Shown here in pieces: positions 1 through 5,093 of a stretch of 26,455 nt of DNA. A model generated the notes under the pieces. It saw only the letters and a list, made by a program, of their open reading frames with translations, ran no database searches and was not told the DNA's origin. The stretch comes from a virus: IMG/VR virus record IMGVR_UViG_3300045010_000593, positions 1 through 26,455 of that record. The stretch is one strand, 5' to 3'. A program made the translations under genes and the position numbers. How positions within the stretch are numbered: position 1 is the first letter of the stretch; each line of letters opens with the position of its first letter.

Positions 1-31
1 CAATTTCACCAATATTCCAAGTTAGTGGCAT
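1..31 (-). CDS. Start of a partial unknown gene (left edge)
   Basis: Only the first ten codons are inside the window (M-P-L-T-W-N-I-G-E-I). The ATG at 31-29 shares one base with the TAA stop of the upstream membrane-peptide gene (TAATG), and a GAGGA Shine-Dalgarno sits about seven bases upstream, so this is very likely a real, translationally coupled start. The remainder lies left of the window and no function can be given. Confidence 0.6.
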   Translation of the reverse strand, partial: MPLTWNIGEI

Positions 32-141
32 TATTTGTCCTCATCTTTCTGTGATAATTGTTTAAGTGTTATTGCTACCATTAGACCTGCTAATGATATG
101 ATTATTACTATTAAAACTGCTTCTACACTTTGATTAAACAT
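31..141 (-). CDS. Small single-pass membrane protein, 36 aa
   Basis: Starting at the ATG at 141 gives a 36-residue protein: a short polar N-terminus, a hydrophobic helix of about 20 residues (AVLIVIIISLAGLMVAITL), then a charged tail ending in KDEDK. The start is set by a strong AAGGAG seven bases upstream. A longer in-frame extension to 240 has no ribosome site and reads as non-coding. It would be a one-span inner-membrane peptide with a charged C-terminal tail. Small membrane peptides in phages can act in lysis or superinfection exclusion, but nothing in the sequence decides between these. It is the last complete gene on the left and follows a 213-base intergenic region with regulatory-looking repeats. 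Confidence 0.65.
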   Translation of the reverse strand: MFNQSVEAVLIVIIISLAGLMVAITLKQLSQKDEDK

Positions 142-233
142 CTTATTTCTCCTTATTTGGTTAATTTTATAAATACAATAGGAATAGGCGGAAAACGTTT
201 GTACCCGTTTGTCTTCGTCTACAAGCAAACCCT

Positions 234-262
234 TTGACAAAACTTGTAGATATAGCTATTAA
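234..262 (+). promoter_or_regulatory. Possible plus-strand sigma70-type promoter
   Basis: A perfect TTGACA (234-239) is followed after 17 bases by TATTAA (257-262, four of six consensus bases). It points against all genes in the window. Any transcript would start near 269 and run into the hairpin at 326-345, giving a possible small RNA of roughly 80 bases or an antisense transcript. This rests only on sequence match and could be chance. Confidence 0.25.
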
Positions 263-301
263 TTGGTAGCTATACTTTAATATGGTTAATTAGTAACCAT
301 A
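251..301. promoter_or_regulatory. Two adjacent perfect inverted repeats (operator-like)
   Basis: Two different perfect 8-bp inverted repeats lie side by side in a gene-free stretch. TATAGCTA/TAGCTATA is at 251-274 with an 8-base spacer, and TATGGTTA/TAACCATA is at 281-301 with a 5-base spacer. They sit between the terminator-like hairpin at 326-345 and the membrane-peptide gene starting at 141, where a promoter with operators would be expected. They could also be weak hairpins. A TATAAA at 166-171 on the minus strand is a possible -10 for the downstream gene. The other bases of 142-354 show nothing further that I can interpret. Confidence 0.4.
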
Positions 302-325
302 CACATTTCCCTTAACCCATAGAAA

Positions 326-345
326 GGATAGGGCTTAGCCTATCC
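326..345 (-). terminator. Probable intrinsic terminator of the small-gene block
   Basis: GGATAGG (326-332) pairs with CCTATCC (339-345) around a 6-base loop, nine bases after the stop of the 126-aa gene. On the minus strand the stem is followed by TTTCTAT, a short imperfect U-tract, so termination would be moderate. The hairpin is symmetric and could also act on plus-strand transcripts, which would meet CTATTCTATTT. Confidence 0.45.
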
Positions 346-354
346 CTATTCTAT

Positions 355-735
355 TTACAACTCTTCCCAGATTCTCCTGTATTGAAATAAATCATCGTTA
401 TTGGCAATAAGATACAATGAAATTACATGTTTTCCAAGTTTACTACAATCAGACCCAATGTACGGATAATACATTTGAATTGCACCTTTCCATTTTTTAA
501 TGAAGTTGCGATTATCACGAGTATTACCAGAAAGTGTGTATTGGGTAATGTTGAAGTCAGTATCTAGGTATTCTTTAATACTGCCAAGAAAAGCATATTC
601 AAAACATTTATCCGGTACTGGTCGAGGTGTAAATCCATCATTTTTGACTTCATTGTCGAACAGCCATTGTCTTTCCAACATAATAATATGCTGACCATCT
701 GCTGTTGTTTTAAAAAACCTGTAGGGATTTTTCAT
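355..735 (-). CDS. Hypothetical protein, 126 aa
   Basis: I do not recognise this protein. It is soluble-looking and rich in aromatic and charged residues, with no signal peptide, membrane span or clear motif; two cysteines stand far apart. The ATG at 735 overlaps the TGA of the upstream coiled-coil gene by four bases (ATGA), and AAGGAAGA lies seven bases upstream, so the start is well supported and translation is probably coupled. It is the last gene of the block running from 3177 and is followed by the hairpin at 326-345. The block position suggests an early or accessory role; that is inference from context only. Confidence 0.6.
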   Translation of the reverse strand: MKNPYRFFKTTADGQHIIMLERQWLFDNEVKNDGFTPRPVPDKCFEYAFLGSIKEYLDTDFNITQYTLSGNTRDNRNFIKKWKGAIQMYYPYIGSDCSKLGKHVISLYLIANNDDLFQYRRIWEEL

Positions 736-935
736 TGTTGATCTTCCTTTATGGTTGTTGAAATAATAAGCACTTGCTGTTCTAATAGTTCGATTCTATC
801 TTTTAAAGTTAAAATTATCTTTTCTTGTTCTTTTTGAATTTTCATCAAGATTCTAACACTTGATGATAATCTGTCAACTGCTTCATTAACTGAGGAAGCA
901 AAATCAATAATTTCGGTTGCATTTTCACTCATCAT
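732..935 (-). CDS. Small coiled-coil protein, 67 aa
   Basis: A short helical protein. Residues from about 15 to the end form a heptad-like amphipathic helix rich in L, I, V, E and K (for example KIILTLKDRIELLEQQVL), which suggests an oligomerising coiled coil. There are no cysteines and no catalytic motif. There are two adjacent ATGs, at 935 and 932, behind a weak AGG-containing site that overlaps the stop of the upstream gene at 938. It is coupled to the downstream 126-aa gene by a four-base overlap. The function is unknown; small coiled coils of this kind in phages are often adaptors or inhibitors, but that is only a possibility. Confidence 0.6.
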   Translation of the reverse strand: MMSENATEIIDFASSVNEAVDRLSSSVRILMKIQKEQEKIILTLKDRIELLEQQVLIISTTIKEDQQ

Positions 936-937
936 AA

Positions 938-1189
938 TTACCTATCTTTCTTTTCTTCAAGTTGTTGTTGCCAAATTTCAAAATCCGGATTTTCTTGTAT
1001 GTCTAAATTCCAATCATATGGCTCTATAACTTCATGCATAATAAGCACTTCTTTTGTTATTGCATATTGCCAATTGCGTCTGTAGTTTTCCATTTTTGGC
1101 CCTTTCCACTTGATTTTTTCTGCTTCACTACGTTGATTAATATTAATTACATAATTGTTGATGAATTTTTCAAAATCTTCTGGCATCAT
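938..1189 (-). CDS. Hypothetical protein, 83 aa
   Basis: An acidic-to-neutral, tryptophan-rich small protein (motifs such as MPEDFEKFINNYV and YRRNWQYAI) that I do not recognise. I take the ATG at 1189, which overlaps the TAA of the upstream gene by one base (TAATG) and has GGAGG about ten bases upstream; another ATG follows at once at 1186. A nine-residue upstream extension to 1216 is possible but would overlap the neighbour by 28 bases. It belongs to the compact block of small genes between 3177 and 355. Confidence 0.55.
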   Translation of the reverse strand: MMPEDFEKFINNYVININQRSEAEKIKWKGPKMENYRRNWQYAITKEVLIMHEVIEPYDWNLDIQENPDFEIWQQQLEEKKDR

Positions 1190-1539
1190 TAGAAATAATC
1201 CTCCCACTCTTTCCAAGCTTCATTTTCATTTGTTATATCTAACATTCTTAACTTTTGAAGTTTCTCAAGCGTATTTGAATTTACCTTAAGCAATCCAAAT
1301 TCAACATAGCCTTCGTTTTCTTTAGTTAAAGCTAAATCAATTGCTCGATGTAAATCGACTTTGTAATTTGTTAGAGCAGTCAATCTTTTTTGATTATCAA
1401 GATCAACAACTTCAAACGAATAAAACTGTTTGTAATTGTCCGGGTGTGAATTTTCTACACGTTGATTGTTTTTGTATTCTCTCCAGTGCGAAATCATTAC
1501 GTGTTTGTATTGAATTGTTTTTTCATCATACTTCTTCAT
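1189..1539 (-). CDS. Hypothetical protein, 116 aa
   Basis: Unrecognised soluble protein. The N-terminal third is rich in tyrosine, histidine and lysine. The middle has a beta-like stretch (FYSFEVVDLDNQKRLTALTN), followed by a helical charged region that ends in tryptophan-rich sequence. There are no cysteines or membrane segments. Its ATG overlaps the stop of the zinc-ribbon gene by four bases (ATGA), and its stop overlaps the next start, so it is embedded in a translationally coupled series. Nothing assigns a function. Confidence 0.6.
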   Translation of the reverse strand: MKKYDEKTIQYKHVMISHWREYKNNQRVENSHPDNYKQFYSFEVVDLDNQKRLTALTNYKVDLHRAIDLALTKENEGYVEFGLLKVNSNTLEKLQKLRMLDITNENEAWKEWEDYF

Positions 1540-1763
1540 ACTTGATTCTCCAAGTCTGCTCGCACATTTAGCGTTTTCAATTCTGACTTTTTAATCCAGA
1601 AATAATTTGATTTATGAAGCAAAGCCGGCACATACTCTTTGCGGAACTCTATTTCAAATGTATTGAGACCAATCTTTACACAAGGGTCAGCCATACAATA
1701 GTCATAGCCGGCTTCTTTTCTTTCATCTAAATACTCTTGTCCACAGTGAATACATTTAGCCAT
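1536..1763 (-). CDS. Small zinc-ribbon protein, 75 aa
   Basis: The N-terminus holds C4-x2-C7 and later C23-x4-C28, a likely single zinc-binding knuckle (KCIHCGQEY ... YCMADPCVK), followed by about 45 residues of mixed helix and strand. Such small zinc ribbons in phages usually bind nucleic acid or a protein partner; I cannot tell which. A very strong GAGGAGG site about seven bases before ATG 1763 fixes the start and suggests good expression. It begins a coupled run with the two genes downstream. Confidence 0.65.
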   Translation of the reverse strand: MAKCIHCGQEYLDERKEAGYDYCMADPCVKIGLNTFEIEFRKEYVPALLHKSNYFWIKKSELKTLNVRADLENQV

Positions 1764-1792
1764 TTTTATCCTCCTCTCTGTTGTTCCCTTTG

Positions 1793-2128
1793 TTATTGGA
1801 TTGGTGAAAATTGAAGGTCTTGTTTAGTAATTCCAGCAATTGAATACATACCTGATTTATAAGGCCAAAGAATATGATCTTTGTCAATAGCAGAGAATTT
1901 ATCATAGTTAGCTGAAAACGCACCTTTATTCCAAAGGAATTGGAAAATCTCGATCATAAACAATTTTTCACTGATCGACAAGTTCATAGTTTTTGTCGCA
2001 TCAACTAGTTTCTTTCTCTCTTCTTCTCCATCTTTCCAAACACGAAAGTCGTCTGAAAAGACATAAGTATGGTCAAAGTTATAAATTTTGACCGCCAGTT
2101 CTTCAATTTTGTTGATGTCGCTTTTCAT
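1793..2128 (-). CDS. Hypothetical protein, 111 aa
   Basis: Unrecognised protein with an N-terminal helix, an aromatic segment (YVFSDDFRVWKDGEEERKK) and a helical middle (SISEKLFMIEIFQFLWNKG). It has no cysteines and no clear membrane span. AAAGGAAG lies about six bases before ATG 2128, supporting the start. It is separated by 36 bases from the upstream gene and 29 bases from the downstream zinc-ribbon gene. It shares the block's orientation, but neighbours give no functional hint. Confidence 0.6.
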   Translation of the reverse strand: MKSDINKIEELAVKIYNFDHTYVFSDDFRVWKDGEEERKKLVDATKTMNLSISEKLFMIEIFQFLWNKGAFSANYDKFSAIDKDHILWPYKSGMYSIAGITKQDLQFSPIQ

Positions 2129-2164
2129 TATTGCTTCCTTTCTTGAATGCTTTTGATGTTGAAT

Positions 2165-2752
2165 TTACTTGATTAAGCCTTTTGCTTTTCGAACTTCTTC
2201 CATTTGTTTTTTGAATTCAACTGCTTCTTTGGCTTTCTGACTGGGGCTGTTTACTCCTTTATTTCCATAACGAACCCACATTATTCTTTCTAGTCGCTTT
2301 TCTTTATCAACCTTGTCTAGTTCTGCCAATTTTTCAAGTTCAGCAAGTTTGACTTTGAGGCTACGAATATTGTCGTCTTTTGGTTCTTCAATACAACCAT
2401 CAATGGTTACATTAATGTCTGATTGTAGTAAATCAACAATAAGCTTTAGTTGGTTGATTTGATTTAGTCTGAGAAATAACTGTTCATTACCCAAATCAAT
2501 ATCAATGCCTTTACGAGTTTTAGTAATAACTCGCATACGAAGTAATGCGAGAATGAATGTAATTTCTTTCTCTGTATCGTATGTTTCACACTGCACAGGA
2601 AACTTTGCCTCAACAAGTTTCTTTTTCTTTCGCCTGCGAATGCGACCAGACTTTATCAGGTCATTGAGATTTACTTTGTTTGAGTTTGGATTTTTAGTAG
2701 GAGTATGTTTCACAATGCGTGATTCTACTTCTGACATTTTAATTTTAGCCAT
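2165..2752 (-). CDS. Basic helical protein, 195 aa, possible DNA binder
   Basis: The first 50 residues are very basic, with a cluster GRIRRRKKKKLVEAKF, which suggests nucleic-acid binding. The middle is leucine/isoleucine-rich (around residues 65-115) and the C-terminal third is a long charged helix that may form a coiled coil. The segment WVRYGNKGVNSPSQKAKEA sits near the end. The start at 2752 has AAAGGT about eleven bases upstream and lies two bases after the upstream stop. It is the longest gene in the left block. It may be a transcriptional or nucleoid-type protein of the phage, but I do not recognise a family. Confidence 0.6.
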   Translation of the reverse strand: MAKIKMSEVESRIVKHTPTKNPNSNKVNLNDLIKSGRIRRRKKKKLVEAKFPVQCETYDTEKEITFILALLRMRVITKTRKGIDIDLGNEQLFLRLNQINQLKLIVDLLQSDINVTIDGCIEEPKDDNIRSLKVKLAELEKLAELDKVDKEKRLERIMWVRYGNKGVNSPSQKAKEAVEFKKQMEEVRKAKGLIK

Positions 2753-2754
2753 GG

Positions 2755-3177
2755 CTATTTACCTTTCTTTCCGTTTGTATAATAGTTGTATTGTGATGGG
2801 TGAATAAATGATGAACCATCAATAACAGATGTTCTACGCCTTCTTTTTGGCTTTGTCCAATTTTGAGCATAATCAGAACCTTCGGGATAAACTATTTCAA
2901 TCCCTTTGGCTTTCAATTCAATAAGTTTGAGTAGATACATTAGTTGTTCACACTCAAACTCAAATCCTTTATCTGTTACTGCGTAGAAATTTGTTTCTTT
3001 GCGTTCGGTAATACCTTTGAAGTGAGTAATAGTACCATACTCAACTTTACCGAATGCCAACTCAATACCCAATAATTTCAGATACATTTGAGTATCTGAG
3101 AGATAAATCTTGTGCTGTTTCAATGAGTTTGCAATTGATTCAATCAATTGATACTCGTATTCACTCTGTTGTATCAT
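2755..3177 (-). CDS. Hypothetical protein, 140 aa, first gene of the left block
   Basis: Residues 1-100 look like a small alpha/beta domain with repeated glutamate and tyrosine (FYAVTDKGFEFECEQLMYLLKL is typical). A basic KPKRRRR patch follows and then a polar aromatic tail ending in KKGK. It resembles a winged-helix-like regulator in outline only (a late 'T-D-K-G' turn), so I do not claim that. ATG 3177 has AAAGG nine to ten bases upstream. It is the first gene after the 396-base gene-free region, so its promoter should lie within 3178-3573. Confidence 0.55.
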   Translation of the reverse strand: MIQQSEYEYQLIESIANSLKQHKIYLSDTQMYLKLLGIELAFGKVEYGTITHFKGITERKETNFYAVTDKGFEFECEQLMYLLKLIELKAKGIEIVYPEGSDYAQNWTKPKRRRRTSVIDGSSFIHPSQYNYYTNGKKGK

Positions 3178-3573
3178 AGATTTATGCCTTTCGTTAGTTA
3201 GATGGTTTTTTATATTTATAGTTATTTGTGGTCGTGGTTGCGCGACCTGCCACTAGGGTATCGCATAGAAAAAAAAACAACAACCTCACAGAGAAAAAAT
3301 ATCTTCAAAATGTTCTTTCGCATACGCGATCGCACAGGGCTAAACAGCAGCTGTAAAAACTATATTAAAGGATGATCAGACAAGGATATAAATAACTATT
3401 TCGCGGGTACGGTTATGAAGTAACAATAGACCAAATTTAGCGCATATTTACCGGACATTGCTAAATAATATACTAAATGAACTACCCAGGTTTTTTTCTA
3501 TTTTCTTATGAATTTTAGTATACGTTTCACGAGGTCTCAGGGTTTTCCAATAAAATCAGGTTTTCGAACCAAC
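3178..3573. other. 396-base gene-free region
   Basis: No convincing ORF lies on either strand (the best is about 20 codons). It contains a hairpin GGTCG/CGACC near 3223-3246, an A9 tract near 3269-3277, an isolated GCGATCGC palindrome near 3327-3334, and three TGCGAT/TGCGAA-like words on the minus strand. It also has a 9-bp inverted repeat TATACTAAA/TTTAGTATA (3469-3477 and 3514-3522) with a 36-base spacer, and two GGTTTTC direct repeats near its right end. It must carry the promoter for the leftward small-gene block. It could also hold an origin or a small RNA; neither is demonstrated. Confidence 0.4.
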
Positions 3574-4398
3574 TTAAAACTCTTCGACTACCTTTGCGTG
3601 CTTCTCTATGAATGACATCATAGTTCCCTTGTATTTCATACGCCCTATATGTGTTAATTCAATAGACGGCTCAACCCAAATTTTACCACCCATGTTTTGC
3701 CAATACCTGCAAAATCCATAATCTTCAGATAAGAATCTATTAAGATGCGGATCGATGTACGAATTAAAGAAAGCATAGGTCCATTGTTTCTCTTCATCAT
3801 TTAGCGCATTAGTATCATCATTATACTTCAGCTCCGGATATTTCTTAATCATCTCATGAATGACTTCTCTTTTGATCAACATAAACCCCGTTCCTGCGTC
3901 AAAGATTTCTATAGCACCATTGCTTACCTTAAGCATCCTATTGTCTGAACTTTTAACAGGATTGATAACAAACCTAACACTATTTTCCAATAACAGATCT
4001 TTCGACACTCCGGCCTTTACATTCTCCTGAACTTTCCCCCAATCTATTTGCTTGATAGGATAGGCTGCAGTAACAACTTCTTTATCATGCCAGAGAAGTT
4101 TTATAATAGAATCAGGCTCCCATGCTATATCTGCATCAATAAACATTAAATGTGTAGCCTGATTATAGGCCATAAATTTAGCTACAACATTATTTCTGGC
4201 TCGACTAATTAGGCTATCAGTAATTGTACATAGGCCAAATTTAATCCCATGATCTCTAAAATACATCATAGTTTTAACTAATGATAAAACTGTCGGTTCA
4301 GAGATTAATTGATCATAACAAGGTATTGCGAATAAGACATTCCATCTAGAAATAGTTTCTTTGTCTATCTGGATTTCTTGAGTTTCAAATAGTGGCAA
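3574..4398 (-). CDS. GT-A fold glycosyltransferase (GT2-like), 274 aa
   Basis: A nucleotide-sugar-dependent glycosyltransferase. Near the N-terminus is the first Rossmann strand (NVLFAIPCYD), then SLISRARN and the metal/nucleotide-binding DxD in LMFIDADIAW. These are followed by AGTGFMLIKREVI and, near the C-terminus, SEDYGFCRYWQNMGG with a late H-x-G, the layout of small phage-encoded GT-A enzymes. No ATG exists before the first beta-strand, so a TTG start is likely; I choose 4398, about 15 bases after the expected start from the TATAAT at 4420-4425, though TTG at 4419 is also possible. It is separated from the upstream gene by a strong terminator, so it has its own promoter. The likely substrate is phage DNA, a virion protein or host surface glycan; this is undetermined. 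Confidence 0.75.
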   Translation of the reverse strand: MPLFETQEIQIDKETISRWNVLFAIPCYDQLISEPTVLSLVKTMMYFRDHGIKFGLCTITDSLISRARNNVVAKFMAYNQATHLMFIDADIAWEPDSIIKLLWHDKEVVTAAYPIKQIDWGKVQENVKAGVSKDLLLENSVRFVINPVKSSDNRMLKVSNGAIEIFDAGTGFMLIKREVIHEMIKKYPELKYNDDTNALNDEEKQWTYAFFNSYIDPHLNRFLSEDYGFCRYWQNMGGKIWVEPSIELTHIGRMKYKGTMMSFIEKHAKVVEEF

Positions 4399-4419
4399 GG
4401 CGAGCTTCTTTCTTCTCAA

Positions 4420-4425
4420 ATTATA
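4420..4425 (-). promoter_or_regulatory. Extended -10 promoter (TGTTATAAT) for the GT-A gene
   Basis: TATAAT preceded by TGT gives a perfect extended -10. It lies directly after the U-tract of the terminator at 4430-4456 and about 20 bases before the likely TTG start. No -35 is visible, because the terminator stem occupies that position; extended -10 promoters can work without one. The overlapping bases 4413-4424 match 12 bases of the iteron R1 near the terminase genes. Confidence 0.55.
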
Positions 4426-4429
4426 ACAC

Positions 4430-4456
4430 AAAAAAAGGCGGGGCTTGCGCCCCGCC
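4430..4456 (-). terminator. Strong intrinsic terminator
   Basis: On the minus strand the perfect 8-bp stem GGCGGGGC/GCCCCGCC closes a GCAA (GNRA-type) tetraloop and is followed by seven T. This is the clearest terminator in the window. It ends the terminase-containing transcript 36 bases after the stop of the 111-aa gene and insulates the GT-A gene. Confidence 0.93.
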
Positions 4457-4461
4457 CGAAA

Positions 4462-4475
4462 AAATACTAGTATTT
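4462..4475. repeat. 14-bp perfect palindrome
   Basis: AAATACTAGTATTT is a perfect palindrome located between the 111-aa gene's stop (4493) and the terminator stem. It could be a protein-binding site, or could form an extra small hairpin before the terminator. No function is shown. Confidence 0.5.
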
Positions 4476-4492
4476 ATTTCTAAAGTTGCTAA

Positions 4493-4828
4493 TTACGCCT
4501 TAACCGGAGTCTTGACATTCTTAACATCTTTTGCCTTTACTGTTCTACTAACAGTAACTTCGGCATCATTCTTTCCCGGAACCCTGAAGTAGAGTGTTTC
4601 ATTAACTCTGTCGAAGCTGATTTGAACCACAAGATTTAATTTCTTTGCTTGTGATCTAATTCTCTGCTGCATTGAGTTAAATTTCTTTCCAGCCTGAATT
4701 CCTGTAATAGAGTATGCCTGTCCATCTTCCGATGACAACACTAATGTATCGATAATTTGCTGAAGCTCAGCATTTGTACGACCAGTTCGTGCAATAACCG
4801 GGAAATTACCTGCTTTATTAATTTGCAT
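4493..4828 (-). CDS. Hypothetical protein, 111 aa, probably well expressed
   Basis: Unrecognised small protein. It has an N-terminal basic turn (GRTNAELQQIIDTL), a central basic helix (SMQQRIRSQAKKLNLVVQISFD) and a strand (ETLYFRVPG), then a lysine/valine-rich tail that looks disordered. The overall look is of a small nucleic-acid-binding or structural accessory protein. ATG 4828 is fixed by AAGGAGC eight bases upstream; a 28-residue extension to 4912 would run through a perfect hairpin and lacks a ribosome site. A 5' leader hairpin, a strong ribosome site and a strong terminator suggest a discrete, abundant mRNA. It follows terL and the 50-aa ORF. Confidence 0.65.
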   Translation of the reverse strand: MQINKAGNFPVIARTGRTNAELQQIIDTLVLSSEDGQAYSITGIQAGKKFNSMQQRIRSQAKKLNLVVQISFDRVNETLYFRVPGKNDAEVTVSRTVKAKDVKNVKTPVKA

Positions 4829-4855
4829 TTTATGCTCCTTGGGTAGGTGTTTTTT

Positions 4856-4873
4856 CGTCACCTTTTGGTGACG
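4856..4873 (-). promoter_or_regulatory. Perfect stem-loop in the 5' leader of the 111-aa gene
   Basis: CGTCACC and GGTGACG form a perfect 7-bp stem with a 4-base loop, 27 bases before the start codon at 4828. On the mRNA strand it is followed by A residues rather than U, so it is not a terminator for this strand. A leader hairpin close to the ribosome site could stabilise the mRNA or be bound by a regulator. Confidence 0.5.
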
Positions 4874-4940
4874 GGAAGAGACAGTAGCAGACTTTGACCC
4901 CCCTTGTGTCACTTTGCTACACTTATTTAAAATATTTTTT

Positions 4941-5093
4941 CTATTGTGGCTTCTGCAGTAGTTTAAGCAATCCTCTTACCTGTGCAGTAAGCACTGCATT
5001 TTGTGCAATCAAATCAGCAATTTTATCCGTAAGAATTGCAATGACATCTGATGCTTCAACTTGTATATCTTTAGCTATATCGATTCTATCCAC
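4941..5093 (-). CDS. 50-aa coiled-coil protein with GTG start, overlapping terL
   Basis: A GTG at 5093 opens a 50-codon frame ending in TAG at 4941-4943. The protein starts VDRIDIAKDIQVEAS and continues as an amphipathic helix with I/L/A at heptad-like spacing up to LLKLLQKPQ. AGGAGG, inside the last codons of terL, lies a few bases before the GTG, an excellent ribosome site. The frame overlaps the terL end by 19 bases. It fills the otherwise empty gap between terL and the 111-aa gene. It is easily missed because of its GTG start and short length. The function is unknown; the position suggests an accessory of packaging. Confidence 0.7.
   Translation of the reverse strand: MDRIDIAKDIQVEASDVIAILTDKIADLIAQNAVLTAQVRGLLKLLQKPQ

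Noticed and set aside
142-240. N-terminal extension of the 36-aa membrane peptide.
   Set aside because: No ribosome site at 240 and the strong AAGGAG belongs to the ATG at 141.
3327-3334. GCGATCGC as a HIP1 element suggesting a cyanobacterial host.
   Set aside because: Only one copy was noticed, whereas HIP1 is highly repeated in cyanobacterial genomes; WhiB points to actinobacteria.
3555-3575. tRNA T-arm-like GGTTCGAAAACC as a possible attachment site.
   Set aside because: The flanking bases do not form the five-pair T-stem and no cloverleaf or integrase gene is present.
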